From contig JASLVM010000014.1 in NCBI GenBank assembly GCA_030741355.1, forward strand, positions 1 to 36,038: 36,038 bases of DNA, read 5' to 3'. The position numbers and the translations under genes were made by a program. This DNA comes from Candidatus Poseidonia sp. GTDB taxonomy: Archaea > Thermoplasmatota > Poseidoniia > Poseidoniales > Poseidoniaceae. Positions 6,480 through 14,783 of this stretch are shown piece by piece. The notes beneath the pieces are model-generated. The model saw only the letters and a list, made by a program, of their open reading frames with translations, was not told where the DNA came from and ran no database searches. Every line of letters begins with the position of its first letter. Position 1 is the stretch's first letter.

Positions 6480-8762
6480 ATGGACGAAACGACCCTCTCC
6501 CTGAGCGTGACAGGCATGACCTGTGCAGCCTGTGTCGCTTCGGTTGAGCGGGTGCTCAGCGGCGTAGAGGGCGTCGCCAACGTGAGCGTGAACCTGCCCC
6601 TTGAGAAGGCAACGATTCACCTCACCCACCCTGTTTCCGCCACCGACCGAAGAGCCTGCGTAGCCGTGGTGGAAGGAGCCGGTTTTGGTGCCACCGAACT
6701 TCTTCCTGCGCTGGAAGTGCGGCAACGCAACGTCAAGAAGGTCGCTGGGCAACGCCGTCAGGTCGCCCTTGCCTTCGCCCTGGCGCTTCCCGTGTTTGTC
6801 CTCTCCATGGTTTTGGATGACCTCGGCGCACTGGGACCGCTCGACCTTCGATTGACCCTCGCCATGCTCGCCGCTCTTCCAGTGTACCTCTATTCCGGTG
6901 CAGATTTTCATCGCCAAGCCTGGTTGGCCCTGCGCCGAGGAACTGCCAACATGGACGTCTTGGTTCATTTAGGCACCACCGTGGCCATGACCTGGTCGTG
7001 CCTCGTCACCCTTTCGCCCGTGCTCGGGTTCCTCCCGGCTTTTGTGGGCGAAGCCGAGCATGTCTTCTTTGACGGAGCTGCCTTCATCATCGCCTTTGTA
7101 CTGCTGGGCAACCTTCTCGAGGCCAACGCCAAACTCAAGGCGACCGATGCCGTTCACAGCCTTATGCGTCTGCAACCCAAGGAAGCGTGGGTGGTGGTTG
7201 ACCAAGGCACGGTTGGCACGCCGGTAGACGAGATTCCGCGCGGAACCTTGCTCAAGGTACGAGCGGGGGAAACCGTACCGCTTGACGGTGAAGTGGAAGA
7301 CGGTACGGCCCTCCTGGATGAATCCATGATGACGGGCGAGTCCTTTCCGGTTCGGAAAAACGAGGGGGGCCGCGTTTCTGCGGGAACCATCGTGTTGGAC
7401 AGCACCCTCTTCGTACGGACCACGACCCTCGTGAGCGACACCATGTTGGCCAACGTGATTCGCTTGGTCGAGGAGGCCCAAACGGGCAAAGCACCCATCC
7501 AACGGCTCGTCGACCGTATCGCCAGCGTCTTTGTTCCCGTGGTCGTATTCGCCGCTCTTGTTGCTGCTGGCGTCTGGTGGTTCATGGCCGAAACCTTGGC
7601 ACCAAACAGCACCATGGGTTCCACCGAAATGGCCGTCATGGTGCTGGTGAGCACCCTGGTGATCGCCTGCCCTTGCGCCTTGGGTTTAGCCACGCCAACC
7701 GCCCTCGTGGTCGGCACCGGACGAGGAGCCCGATTCGGCCTGCTCATCAAAGGCATCGAAGCGCTTGAACAAGCCCACGCCACCTCCACCGTGGTCCTTG
7801 ATAAAACGGGCACCATCACCGCCGGTGCGCCTCGGGTCAGCCACATGGAACTGCTTGACAGCGACGTGCAGGAAATGCTCTGCCTCGCCTCGGCTCTTGA
7901 AGCAGAATCGAACCATCCTCTGGCGGGTGCTGTTCACACGGCTTGGGAAAACATTGGCTACGCTCGTCCTGAAGTGGCCGATGTTCGTACCTTTCCCGGT
8001 TTGGGACTCGTGGGCTCGCTGGACGGCGAGGCCGTGGCCGTGGGCAACCTTGACCTGATGGAGGAATTGCTCACCGACCTGCCCGATGACCTGGAAGAAA
8101 AAGTCGCCCTTCGCGCCCGTCGCGGCACGACCGTCGTGCTGGTGGCCAAAGGTCAGCGTATGCTTGGGTGGATCGAATTCAGCGACCGCATCCGAGAGAC
8201 GTCCGAAGCCGCCGTCAAGCGACTCAAGCAGGTGGGCATCAACGTCATCATGCTCACCGGTGACCGAGAAGAAGTCGCCCGGACCGTCGCCGACGCTGTG
8301 GGCATCACCACCATCGTAGCGGGTGTCAAACCCGATGAAAAGGCAGAACACATTCGTCGTTTACAAGAAGACGGTACCGTGGCGATGATCGGCGACGGTA
8401 TCAACGACGCTGCGGCCCTCACACTGGCCGATGTTGGCATCGCCATGGGCGCTGGCAGCGAGATTGCGCTGGAAAGCGCCGACATCGTGCTGGTACGAAA
8501 CGACCTCGCTGACGCCGTAGCGGCGCTCGAACTGGGACGAGCGACGATGACCCGTATACGCACCAACCTTGCTTGGGCGTTTGTCTACAACCTCATCGGT
8601 CTGCCTCTCGCCATGGGGCTGCTGTTCCCTTGGACAGGCTGGCTCCTTCCTCCGGCCTTTGCGGCCGCTGCGATGTCGTTGTCATCGGTCAGCGTGGTCA
8701 GCAACTCACTGGTGCTTCGCTGGTGGCAACCCTCTGCAAAACTGCGCTCAGGCGATGTTTGA
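6480..8762 (+). CDS. copA: Copper-transporting P1B-type ATPase
   Basis: A 760-residue P1B-type ATPase. It has one N-terminal heavy-metal-associated domain with GMTCAAC (Cys15 and Cys18), then eight predicted TM helices. Catalytic signatures are TGES in the actuator domain, the intramembrane Cys397-Pro-Cys399 metal site, the phosphorylation motif DKTGT with Asp441, and GDGINDAA near residue 638. The last TM region has MSLSSVSVVSNSL, characteristic of Cu(+) exporters. It would pump Cu(+) out of the cytosol using ATP. I prefer the ATG at 6480 because AAAGAGGA lies a good distance upstream; the in-frame ATG at 6471 overlaps the stop of the Cys-rich gene and would add three residues. A CopZ-like gene follows after 25 bases. 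Confidence 0.95.
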   Translation: MDETTLSLSVTGMTCAACVASVERVLSGVEGVANVSVNLPLEKATIHLTHPVSATDRRACVAVVEGAGFGATELLPALEVRQRNVKKVAGQRRQVALAFALALPVFVLSMVLDDLGALGPLDLRLTLAMLAALPVYLYSGADFHRQAWLALRRGTANMDVLVHLGTTVAMTWSCLVTLSPVLGFLPAFVGEAEHVFFDGAAFIIAFVLLGNLLEANAKLKATDAVHSLMRLQPKEAWVVVDQGTVGTPVDEIPRGTLLKVRAGETVPLDGEVEDGTALLDESMMTGESFPVRKNEGGRVSAGTIVLDSTLFVRTTTLVSDTMLANVIRLVEEAQTGKAPIQRLVDRIASVFVPVVVFAALVAAGVWWFMAETLAPNSTMGSTEMAVMVLVSTLVIACPCALGLATPTALVVGTGRGARFGLLIKGIEALEQAHATSTVVLDKTGTITAGAPRVSHMELLDSDVQEMLCLASALEAESNHPLAGAVHTAWENIGYARPEVADVRTFPGLGLVGSLDGEAVAVGNLDLMEELLTDLPDDLEEKVALRARRGTTVVLVAKGQRMLGWIEFSDRIRETSEAAVKRLKQVGINVIMLTGDREEVARTVADAVGITTIVAGVKPDEKAEHIRRLQEDGTVAMIGDGINDAAALTLADVGIAMGAGSEIALESADIVLVRNDLADAVAALELGRATMTRIRTNLAWAFVYNLIGLPLAMGLLFPWTGWLLPPAFAAAAMSLSSVSVVSNSLVLRWWQPSAKLRSGDV

Positions 8763-8787
8763 TAGAGTGGCAGGCAGAGGTTGAGGC

Positions 8788-9000
8788 ATGAGCCAGCGAG
8801 TGCATCAACTGGTCATCACCGGCATGACATGCGGCGGTTGTTCGGGGAGGGTTGCAAAGGTTCTCAACGCCACACCGGGCGTTCTTCAAACCACCATTTC
8901 CCATGAAACCGATTCCGGCGTGGTCGTCACCACCGACGCCTTGTCCACCCAAGATGTGGTGGACATCGTCGCTAGCACCGGATTCGCAGTGTCGGCTTGA
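8788..9000 (+). CDS. copZ: CopZ-like copper chaperone (HMA domain)
   Basis: A 70-residue single heavy-metal-associated domain of the ferredoxin-like fold. The metal loop GMTCGGC places cysteines at 15 and 18, and the rest (VAKVLNATPGV, then VVDIVASTGF) fits the family along its whole length. It would carry Cu(+) in the cytosol and hand it to the ATPase encoded 25 bases upstream. It closes the operon; a tRNA gene follows about 50 bases later. Confidence 0.92.
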   Translation: MSQRVHQLVITGMTCGGCSGRVAKVLNATPGVLQTTISHETDSGVVVTTDALSTQDVVDIVASTGFAVSA

Positions 9001-9051
9001 CCGTTACCCCATCGGCGGTTTGAAATCCAACAGGGCCTGCCAACGGTTTGC

Positions 9052-9135
9052 GCGGGGGTCGCCCAGCTTGGTCAACGGCGGTGGGTTTAGGTCCCATTCC
9101 TTATCGGTTCGCAGGTTCGAATCCTGCCCCCCGCA
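9052..9135 (+). tRNA. tRNA-Leu (anticodon UAG)
   Basis: The 84-base gene folds as a cloverleaf. Acceptor GCGGGGG pairs with CCCCCGC. The D-arm stem is GCC/GGC. The anticodon stem GTGGG/CCCAT encloses loop TTTAGGT with anticodon TAG. The variable arm is long (about 13 bases), as expected for Leu. The T-arm is GCAGG-TTCGAAT-CCTGC. A discriminator A follows and CCA is not encoded. No intron is present. Confidence 0.95.
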
Positions 9136-9139
9136 TCTT

Positions 9140-9156
9140 CGCAGTACTGCGTTTTT
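9140..9156 (+). terminator. Hairpin/T-tract terminator after tRNA-Leu(UAG)
   Basis: A perfect 12-base palindrome, CGCAGTACTGCG (9140-9151), is followed by five T residues. It lies five bases after the tRNA end and could end tRNA transcription. In archaea the T-tract alone may be enough. Confidence 0.5.
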
Positions 9157-9210
9157 CAACCGAATGGTCCGGCGCTGAGGTTTCAAATACATGTCCGGAA
9201 ACGTGGCCTC

Positions 9211-9546
9211 ATGAGAACCTGGTTGCTCCTCGGCCTTGCCATCGCTTCAGAAGTCACGGCAACGGCATCGCTCAAAGCCAGCGAGGGATTCACCAAACTC
9301 GTCCCTTCCATCGTCGTACTGGCTGGTTATTCAGCGGCGTTTTACTTCCTCTCTTTGACCCTCGAAGACATTTCAATCGGCGTTGCTTACGCCGTGTGGT
9401 CGGGCGTCGGTGTCGCCGCCATCACCCTGATTTCGGTGTTTTACATGGACCAAAAAATCGACCTCGCCGGGGTTGTGGGCATCAGCCTGATCGTCGTTGG
9501 TGTCATCGTCTTACGGCTGTTTAGCGAGAGCGCTGTTGAAGCCTGA
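9211..9546 (+). CDS. Small multidrug resistance (SMR) family exporter
   Basis: A 111-residue protein with four TM helices, the standard SMR size. The essential proton- and drug-binding Glu14 is present (LAIASEVTATASLKASEGFT), as is the AYAVWSGVG signature with Trp63, both at the same positions as in EmrE. It would act as a dimer exchanging protons for small cations such as quaternary ammonium or guanidinium compounds. The substrate cannot be told from sequence. It lies between two tRNA-Leu genes. Confidence 0.93.
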   Translation: MRTWLLLGLAIASEVTATASLKASEGFTKLVPSIVVLAGYSAAFYFLSLTLEDISIGVAYAVWSGVGVAAITLISVFYMDQKIDLAGVVGISLIVVGVIVLRLFSESAVEA

Positions 9547-9596
9547 ACCCCCCCTCGCAGTGTTTGATAAAGGGGGACGAGGAGGCGGATTTATCC

Positions 9597-9680
9597 GCGG
9601 GGGTCGCCCAGCTTGGTCAACGGCGCTGCGTTCAGGTCGCAGTCCTTATCGGTTCGCAGGTTCGAATCCTGCCTCCCGCA
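9597..9680 (+). tRNA. tRNA-Leu (anticodon CAG)
   Basis: An 84-base gene almost identical to the tRNA at 9052 outside the anticodon arm. Acceptor GCGGGGG pairs with CTCCCGC, with one G-U pair. The anticodon stem CTGCG/CGCAG encloses loop TTCAGGT with anticodon CAG. The variable arm and T-arm are identical to the first copy. CCA is not encoded. TTGATAAAGG about 30 bases upstream is a possible TATA element. Confidence 0.95.
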
Positions 9681-9800
9681 TCACGACCTTCGCCGTCCAA
9701 AACTACACCTTGAAAACATCAACTTAGAGAATGTAGGATAGGTTTTCGCAAAACGCTTGTATCGAACGTAGAGCGCAGGACTCCTCAACGTCAATGAAGT

Positions 9801-9809
9801 GATATATTT
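9801..9809 (+). promoter_or_regulatory. TATA-like box for the 9828 gene
   Basis: GATATATTT is centred about 23 bases before the ATG at 9828. With usual archaeal spacing, transcription would start at or next to the start codon, giving a leaderless mRNA. Confidence 0.55.
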
Positions 9810-9827
9810 CCACAGCCAGCCTTCGGC

Positions 9828-11165
9828 ATGGCGACCGAATCCCTCGCACCGGTCGCCGCCATCACGGATTTGATTCTGGGGACGCTCACCATCATCCTTG
9901 CGAACCGAGCGGTCAACCACGACCCTCACAAGCGATTCACAGCCTTGCTCTTCGGATGGACGTTCATCTTCATCGGTGCGTATTACATGATCATCTCGGT
10001 GATTGAACTACGCTACCCTGACGGTGTTTTCGGTTGGTCCCTGATTCAATTTGGGACCTATGCACCGACGGGCAATGGAACGTTTGACGCTCTGGTGTTC
10101 ATGCTCTACGGGCTCCAAGCGGGCATCAACATTCTCACCTTGGCCTTAGCGCTCCATCTACCGTTCGATTTGGGTTCAGGCCGAGGCTGGACCGCAGCTA
10201 TCATCGGAGGGGTCGGCGTGTATGCTATCACCATGCCCATCGTCGTCATCTTTGGGGGTTTTTCCATCACCGTCGTTCAAAGTATCATGATTTTTGCCAC
10301 CTCGGCCATTTGGACCATGATTTACATTCGAGGCATTGTCGCAGAACTGGTCCACGGCGACGAAGAGGCTCGCTCCGCTTCAAAAGGCGCCGGTTTACTC
10401 CTCATCGCCTTCTATTCGGGGACGATGATTTGGTGGCTTTCGACGGTCATGTTGGCCAACAACGCGTGGTTTTCTGGCGTCATTTCACAAATGTCAGAAT
10501 CCTCGTCCATCTTTTACCTCTTGGGCGTAGAAACACTGTGGCTTTCGGGTCTCATGCCGCTGGTGGTGGTGTTCCTCGGCGAAGGCTACAGGACGTTCAA
10601 GAAAGGCGCCTCCCTCCTCTCCGTGGTTATTTTCGTGGTCGCCGTCATCGGCTTCATCAACTACTTCATCGACATCGCCGTCACGGACATTCTGGTCAGT
10701 TGCTACGAAACGGAATGCAAGGAATTACCGGCTGCTTACAGGGTTTGGGAGACACTCACCACCGGCGTACTCTCCTTCCTCTTCGTCCCCATGCTCTTCG
10801 TCTACATCTTGATTCAGTATCGGCTGATCGACACCAGCTCGGACGAAAACCGCAACCTGTTGCGCATCATGATTCTCCTGCTCCTCCTCATCGTTTCCTC
10901 CAGCTTCATCGAGATGATCCAGTCGTTGATTCCCGTTCCCCAAATGGTCACTGCCTCGCTGCTGGCCATTGCTGTCGCCTTTTTCATCGGGTGGGAAGAG
11001 CGAATCACCGGGTGGTTTGTTGATGAAAGCACCGATGGGGAGACCGTTGTCGGAGACACCATCCTCGCCCAATCCTTCAGTAAATTCTCAGTCATGATGT
11101 CGGTCGTCTTGGTTTACATCATTACCATCAGTTGGCTCTTCGCCGCCATGGGGGTGGGTGCATGA
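9828..11165 (+). CDS. Polytopic membrane protein, about 12 TM helices, function unknown
   Basis: A 445-residue protein with about twelve hydrophobic segments, starting with ITDLILGTLTIILANRAV and ending with MMSVVLVYIITISWLFAAM. I do not recognise the family. A mid-protein loop has two cysteines (VSCYETECKEL), possibly a disulfide or metal site on one face of the membrane. No ATPase, transporter or redox motif is visible. Its stop overlaps the next start by ATGA (11162-11165), so the two products are probably made together and may form a complex. A TATA-like box directly upstream suggests a leaderless transcript. Confidence 0.8.
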   Translation: MATESLAPVAAITDLILGTLTIILANRAVNHDPHKRFTALLFGWTFIFIGAYYMIISVIELRYPDGVFGWSLIQFGTYAPTGNGTFDALVFMLYGLQAGINILTLALALHLPFDLGSGRGWTAAIIGGVGVYAITMPIVVIFGGFSITVVQSIMIFATSAIWTMIYIRGIVAELVHGDEEARSASKGAGLLLIAFYSGTMIWWLSTVMLANNAWFSGVISQMSESSSIFYLLGVETLWLSGLMPLVVVFLGEGYRTFKKGASLLSVVIFVVAVIGFINYFIDIAVTDILVSCYETECKELPAAYRVWETLTTGVLSFLFVPMLFVYILIQYRLIDTSSDENRNLLRIMILLLLLIVSSSFIEMIQSLIPVPQMVTASLLAIAVAFFIGWEERITGWFVDESTDGETVVGDTILAQSFSKFSVMMSVVLVYIITISWLFAAMGVGA

Positions 11166-11860
11166 GCAATGAGGAAAGCGAAGCGGAGTTTGATTTCTCA
11201 GGCTTCACCGAACTGCTTGACGACCGAACAAGCAACATCGTCATGGTCGTGGCGTTGGCCCTCTCGGTGGTCGTTCTCGCCTACACGACCCTCGATTTGG
11301 CCAACCTCAACGAAGAGGTCCGTGGACTGGTGGAAGGCGACAACAACTGGGATGTTTCGTTTGAACTTCAATCAATGACCTTCCAAGAAACCGTGGTCAT
11401 GGTGGACGGTGAACAACGCCAACTGGATTTTGATGTTGACCCCAGTGATGTCCCCGATGGGTTCAGAGTCGGTGAAATCAGAGCCATCATCACCTATGGT
11501 GAAACATCGGGTCTTCCAGCCGACCCTGCAGATTCGGTGGCCGCCAACGTGCCCCAGACGGGCATGCAGGCACAATGGGGCGACGACAACAACACCCTTT
11601 CCGGCTCCTCAAACGATGCAAGTGACATCGAACTGCTTCTGCGCACCCATCCTGGCTTCACGGGCCAATCGGTCAATGCCAGCGGCCTCAATGAGTATCA
11701 AGTGCTCCAACCTTGGTTGGTTGAAGGGTTCGGCACGGGGACCTTCTCGGTCGTCTTGGAATTGAACACACAATCCCCGCCGTTCCTCAACGACTCGGAT
11801 GAAGAAATCGTGGTCAACGTGGAAGTCGTCCTGTTCAAGCCGTCGGCGACGCCTGTTTGA
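11162..11860 (+). CDS. Single-pass membrane protein with an extracellular beta-rich domain, partner of the 9828 gene
   Basis: A 232-residue protein. Residues 1-24 are acidic and cytosolic (SNEESEAEFDFSGF), one TM helix lies at about 27-48 (VMVVALALSVVVLAYTTLDL), and the rest looks extracellular and beta-rich with several NxS/T sites. I chose the ATG at 11162, which overlaps the upstream stop (ATGA); the open frame extends further upstream inside the previous gene. The tight overlap implies joint action with the 12-TM protein. The family is unknown to me. The convergent gene at 11872 ends 11 bases downstream. Confidence 0.72.
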   Translation: MSNEESEAEFDFSGFTELLDDRTSNIVMVVALALSVVVLAYTTLDLANLNEEVRGLVEGDNNWDVSFELQSMTFQETVVMVDGEQRQLDFDVDPSDVPDGFRVGEIRAIITYGETSGLPADPADSVAANVPQTGMQAQWGDDNNTLSGSSNDASDIELLLRTHPGFTGQSVNASGLNEYQVLQPWLVEGFGTGTFSVVLELNTQSPPFLNDSDEEIVVNVEVVLFKPSATPV

Positions 11861-11871
11861 GCCCCAACGCA

Positions 11872-12390
11872 TCACAGCACTGGTTTCCAATCTTTGTGAA
11901 GGATGTTGGCGGGAATGGGTGGCGTGTCGTCTTCCAAATCCATCACGCGTTCTGCGAGCCACTGCATCCACTCAAAATAGGAAGGGCGGTTGTTCTTCTC
12001 TCGCCAATCCTCAATCACGCGCTTCGTTTTTTGAAACGTAACCACGATGGCACCTGCAAAATAATCGTACATCAACTCCCAATCCAGTTCGTTTCGATAG
12101 ATCATCGCCCCAATCGATTCCCAGGTCGTCATCAACGTGACAATTTCGCCCATATATTCGCTGTGCAAGGACTCAAACTCATCAGCGCTCAGGTTGTCGG
12201 GGGAATTGAACACGATGTGCATGCCGTGAGCGAAGGTGATGGAATGGTAGATTTCGGTCAACTTGAAAGCAGCAGCGCTTCGACGGTCGCGTTTGAGTTG
12301 GTGGATTTGGTACCAACTGAAAATGACTGCTCCGATGATGGTCAAAACACCGAAGACTTCTGCATACTGGGAAGCAGTCTCAAGATTCAT
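11872..12390 (-). CDS. DUF4760-like membrane-anchored protein
   Basis: A 172-residue protein with one N-terminal TM helix (VFGVLTIIGAVIFSWYQI) and a helical cytosolic domain rich in Trp, Glu and His (FAHGMHIVFNSPDNLSADEFESL by parts, then TWESIGAMIYRNELDWELMYDYFAG). The layout, a short anchor followed by a domain with an ESIG and Y/F-rich helix, resembles DUF4760 proteins of unknown function. The gene is convergent with the 11162 gene and divergent from the class V PLP enzyme, with a 74-base spacer. Confidence 0.72.
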   Translation of the reverse strand: MNLETASQYAEVFGVLTIIGAVIFSWYQIHQLKRDRRSAAAFKLTEIYHSITFAHGMHIVFNSPDNLSADEFESLHSEYMGEIVTLMTTWESIGAMIYRNELDWELMYDYFAGAIVVTFQKTKRVIEDWREKNNRPSYFEWMQWLAERVMDLEDDTPPIPANILHKDWKPVL

Positions 12391-12437
12391 GGCATCCCAT
12401 TCGTGAACAATCCATAGCCGTTTCTGCCACTAAGTTC

Positions 12438-12447
12438 AATAAAAAAC
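12438..12447 (+). promoter_or_regulatory. TATA-like box for the class V PLP enzyme gene
   Basis: AATAAAAAAC lies about 22 bases ahead of the ATG at 12465 in the AT-rich divergent spacer. The spacing fits a leaderless archaeal promoter. Confidence 0.45.
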
Positions 12448-12464
12448 ACATTTCACTCTTGTAT

Positions 12465-13676
12465 ATGGACAAGCCGAGTAGGAGCGACCATGCACGCTTG
12501 TGGGGGCTGGAGAACGGTCGGATTTTCCTCAACCACGGGTCGTTCGGTGCCACGCCAACCGCTGTGCGAAAAGAGCAGCGGACGTGGCAGGATTTGATGG
12601 AAAACGAGCCGGTACGGTTTTTTGAGGACCTTATGCCCGGCGTCCTCGAGCAAACTCGAGTTGCACTGGCTAAGCAACTTTCCTGCCAGGCTGACGACCT
12701 CGCCCTCGTGGAAAACGCCACCTCCGGCGTGAACACGGTGCTTCGCTCGCTGGTGTTTGAAGAAGGCGATGAAATTCTCGTCCCGGACCACGCCTACCAA
12801 GCCTGTAGAAACACCATCGATTTCGTTGCCGAACGCTGGGGTGCAACGGTGGTCACCGTGAATATTCCATTCCCAATTGACCACGCCGACCAGGCCGTGG
12901 ACGCCATCATGGGTGGTGTCACAGAACGAACCCGCCTGGCAATGATTGACACAGTCACGAGTCCAACTGGCCTGCTGATGCCGTTTGAGCGGTTGGTTAC
13001 TCAACTTGAGGGACGCGGAGTCCACGTGCTACTGGACGCCGCTCACGGCATCGGAATGGTTCCACTCTGCCTCGATGAACTCGGGGCATCCTACACCACC
13101 AGTAACTGTCACAAGTGGCTGTGCGCCCCGAAAGGTTCGGCCTTCCTTCATGTTCGGAAGGACCGGCAAGCCGACATTCATCCATTGACCATCAGCCACG
13201 GCATGACCTTCCCCCTCGGCGACACCACGCGTTTCCGGCACGAGTTTGACTGGACGGGGACCCGAGACATGTCAGCCCACTGTGCACTGCCGTTTGCTAT
13301 CGACCACCTCGCTACCGAGATCGAGGGGGGTTGGTCCGCCATCATGGAGCATAACCACGACCTCGCCGTTCAAGGGCGGAACATCTTGTGTGATGCCCTT
13401 GGACTCACACCACCCTGTCCCAATGAAATGATCGCCTGTATCGCTACACTGATTCTGCCCGAAAATCAAAGCAGTGGTGGCATCCCTCTTCACGAACCAG
13501 ACCCACTGCATGTGACGCTCAGCGAGAAATACGATATTCAAATTCCTGTATGGTCATGGCCTTCTCCGCGGGGACGCTACTTCCGCATCTCGGCTCAACT
13601 CTACAACAGCGAAGAGGAGTACCGCTACCTCGCTTGGGCATTGGAGCAAGAGGGTTTTGGGCCATCCCCCCCCTGA
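12465..13676 (+). CDS. Class V aminotransferase-fold PLP enzyme (isopenicillin-N epimerase-like)
   Basis: A 403-residue fold-type I PLP enzyme. The N-terminal FLNHGSFGATP and ENATSGVNTVLRSL are typical of the isopenicillin-N epimerase/cysteine desulfurase-like branch. The PLP phosphate and ring contacts are suggested by LLDAAHGIG (Asp) and the Schiff-base lysine by TTSNCHKWLCAPKG with Lys217. No catalytic Cys loop of a desulfurase is evident, so epimerase, transaminase or another Cys/amino-acid lyase role is possible. The substrate cannot be told. I chose the ATG at 12465; a TTG two codons upstream is in frame. The next gene starts about 40 bases after it. Confidence 0.85.
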   Translation: MDKPSRSDHARLWGLENGRIFLNHGSFGATPTAVRKEQRTWQDLMENEPVRFFEDLMPGVLEQTRVALAKQLSCQADDLALVENATSGVNTVLRSLVFEEGDEILVPDHAYQACRNTIDFVAERWGATVVTVNIPFPIDHADQAVDAIMGGVTERTRLAMIDTVTSPTGLLMPFERLVTQLEGRGVHVLLDAAHGIGMVPLCLDELGASYTTSNCHKWLCAPKGSAFLHVRKDRQADIHPLTISHGMTFPLGDTTRFRHEFDWTGTRDMSAHCALPFAIDHLATEIEGGWSAIMEHNHDLAVQGRNILCDALGLTPPCPNEMIACIATLILPENQSSGGIPLHEPDPLHVTLSEKYDIQIPVWSWPSPRGRYFRISAQLYNSEEEYRYLAWALEQEGFGPSPP

Positions 13677-13716
13677 GAACCAAAGCCTTCAAGGACGACC
13701 ATGCCGAGACGCTTTC

Positions 13717-14073
13717 ATGACCTTGGTTTCAGCGCTGGCGAAAATTATCTTCAGTGGATTGATCGTGTTCACGGCCAGTGAAGTCGCCGAAAAATCAACC
13801 CTCATGGGAGCGCTCATCGTCTCCATCCCGTTTACGAGTATTCTTGCTCTGTGGTTTCTTTACGCTGACACCAACGACACCGCTCAAGTTGCTGAAATGG
13901 CGCAAAACATCCTGTGGTTGGTCCTGCCCTCTGTGGCCTTATTTGTCCTGCTCCCTGTGCTGCTCAACAGAGGATGGGATTTCGTTCCGGCCATGTCGGC
14001 AGGGGTGGTCGCCACCGTCGTTGCCTACCTTGCCTTTCTCGCCTTGACGAACCAAGTAGGCTCCACGAACTGA
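13717..14073 (+). CDS. DUF3147-like small membrane protein
   Basis: A 118-residue protein with four hydrophobic helices. FSGLIVFTASEVAEKSTLMG and GALIVSIPFTSILALWFLY match the start of DUF3147 proteins, a family of unknown function sometimes found near exporters. The ATG at 13717 is chosen because the domain begins at once; the frame is open further upstream into the previous gene. It lies between the PLP enzyme and the LysE-family exporter on the same strand and may belong to one transcript with them. Confidence 0.78.
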   Translation: MTLVSALAKIIFSGLIVFTASEVAEKSTLMGALIVSIPFTSILALWFLYADTNDTAQVAEMAQNILWLVLPSVALFVLLPVLLNRGWDFVPAMSAGVVATVVAYLAFLALTNQVGSTN

Positions 14074-14094
14074 TGAGGAAACAAGAACAATGAA

Positions 14095-14114
14095 GGAGGT
14101 GGCCTCAAACCTCC
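14095..14114 (+). promoter_or_regulatory. Hairpin holding a perfect Shine-Dalgarno sequence before the LysE gene
   Basis: GGAGGT (14095-14100) and its exact complement ACCTCC (14109-14114) can form a six-pair stem with an eight-base loop. The Shine-Dalgarno-like arm ends 18 bases before the ATG at 14119, farther than usual. It may modulate initiation, or be a chance pairing or weak terminator of the upstream gene. Confidence 0.35.
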
Positions 14115-14118
14115 CCGT

Positions 14119-14742
14119 ATGGATACCGTGGCGCTGGGAGAACTGCTCACCCTGCTCGCCATCGGCCTCATCACCCCCGGACCCAACGCACTGACCTGTT
14201 TTGCCCACAGCGGCATGTTCGGGCCCAAAGCCAACGTGAAGCTCATCGCCGGCATGGTCATCGGTTTTGTTACGGTTGAACTCACCGTTGGGTTGCTGGT
14301 CGATGCCGTGAGCGATTCAAGCACGGCCATGACGGTGCTGCACTGGATTGGCATGGCCTTCCTCGGCGCCATGGTGGTCGCTATGTTTCGATTTGACCCT
14401 ACGTCGGTCGAGGTGGAGAAAAACATCGAAGGGGTCCTCGGGATCAAAGTCGGCATCGGCATGCAGTTCGTCAACGGCAAGGAGTGGGCCTTTGTCATCA
14501 TCATGATGAGCCAGTTCATCGAACCACTGGGTGGCGGCATGACGGGCATCGCCACCATCATCTTCGTCACCTTGACCGTGTGCCTTGGCGCCATGATTCT
14601 CTGGACGGTGGCGGGCGCTCGCTTGAACCACCTTTTCACGGAAGGGCCTGCGGGAAAGCGCATCTTCCAAGTCTGCGGCCTCTTGCTTGGACTCTTGTGG
14701 GTCGCGTTCTTGGTGCAAGGGCCAGCAACCATAACTTCGTAA
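14119..14742 (+). CDS. LysE/RhtB-family amino-acid exporter
   Basis: A 207-residue protein with about six TM helices, the normal LysE size. The family signature GLITPGPNAL (Pro20-Gly-Pro-Asn23) lies in helix 1. Later parts (GMAFLGAMVVAMFRF, then GIGMQFVNGKEWAFVIIMMSQF) fit the central loop and helices 4-5 of the family. It would export amino acids or related compounds; the substrate is unknown. It follows the DUF3147-like gene by 45 bases. Confidence 0.9.
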   Translation: MDTVALGELLTLLAIGLITPGPNALTCFAHSGMFGPKANVKLIAGMVIGFVTVELTVGLLVDAVSDSSTAMTVLHWIGMAFLGAMVVAMFRFDPTSVEVEKNIEGVLGIKVGIGMQFVNGKEWAFVIIMMSQFIEPLGGGMTGIATIIFVTLTVCLGAMILWTVAGARLNHLFTEGPAGKRIFQVCGLLLGLLWVAFLVQGPATITS

Positions 14743-14783
14743 TACCACGAAGAGGCTAAATCCTACATGTCAATTCCAAAGTC

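Noticed and set aside
9052-9680. Integrated element between the two tRNA genes
   Set aside because: No integrase, no attachment-site duplication other than the tRNAs themselves, and only one small gene between them.
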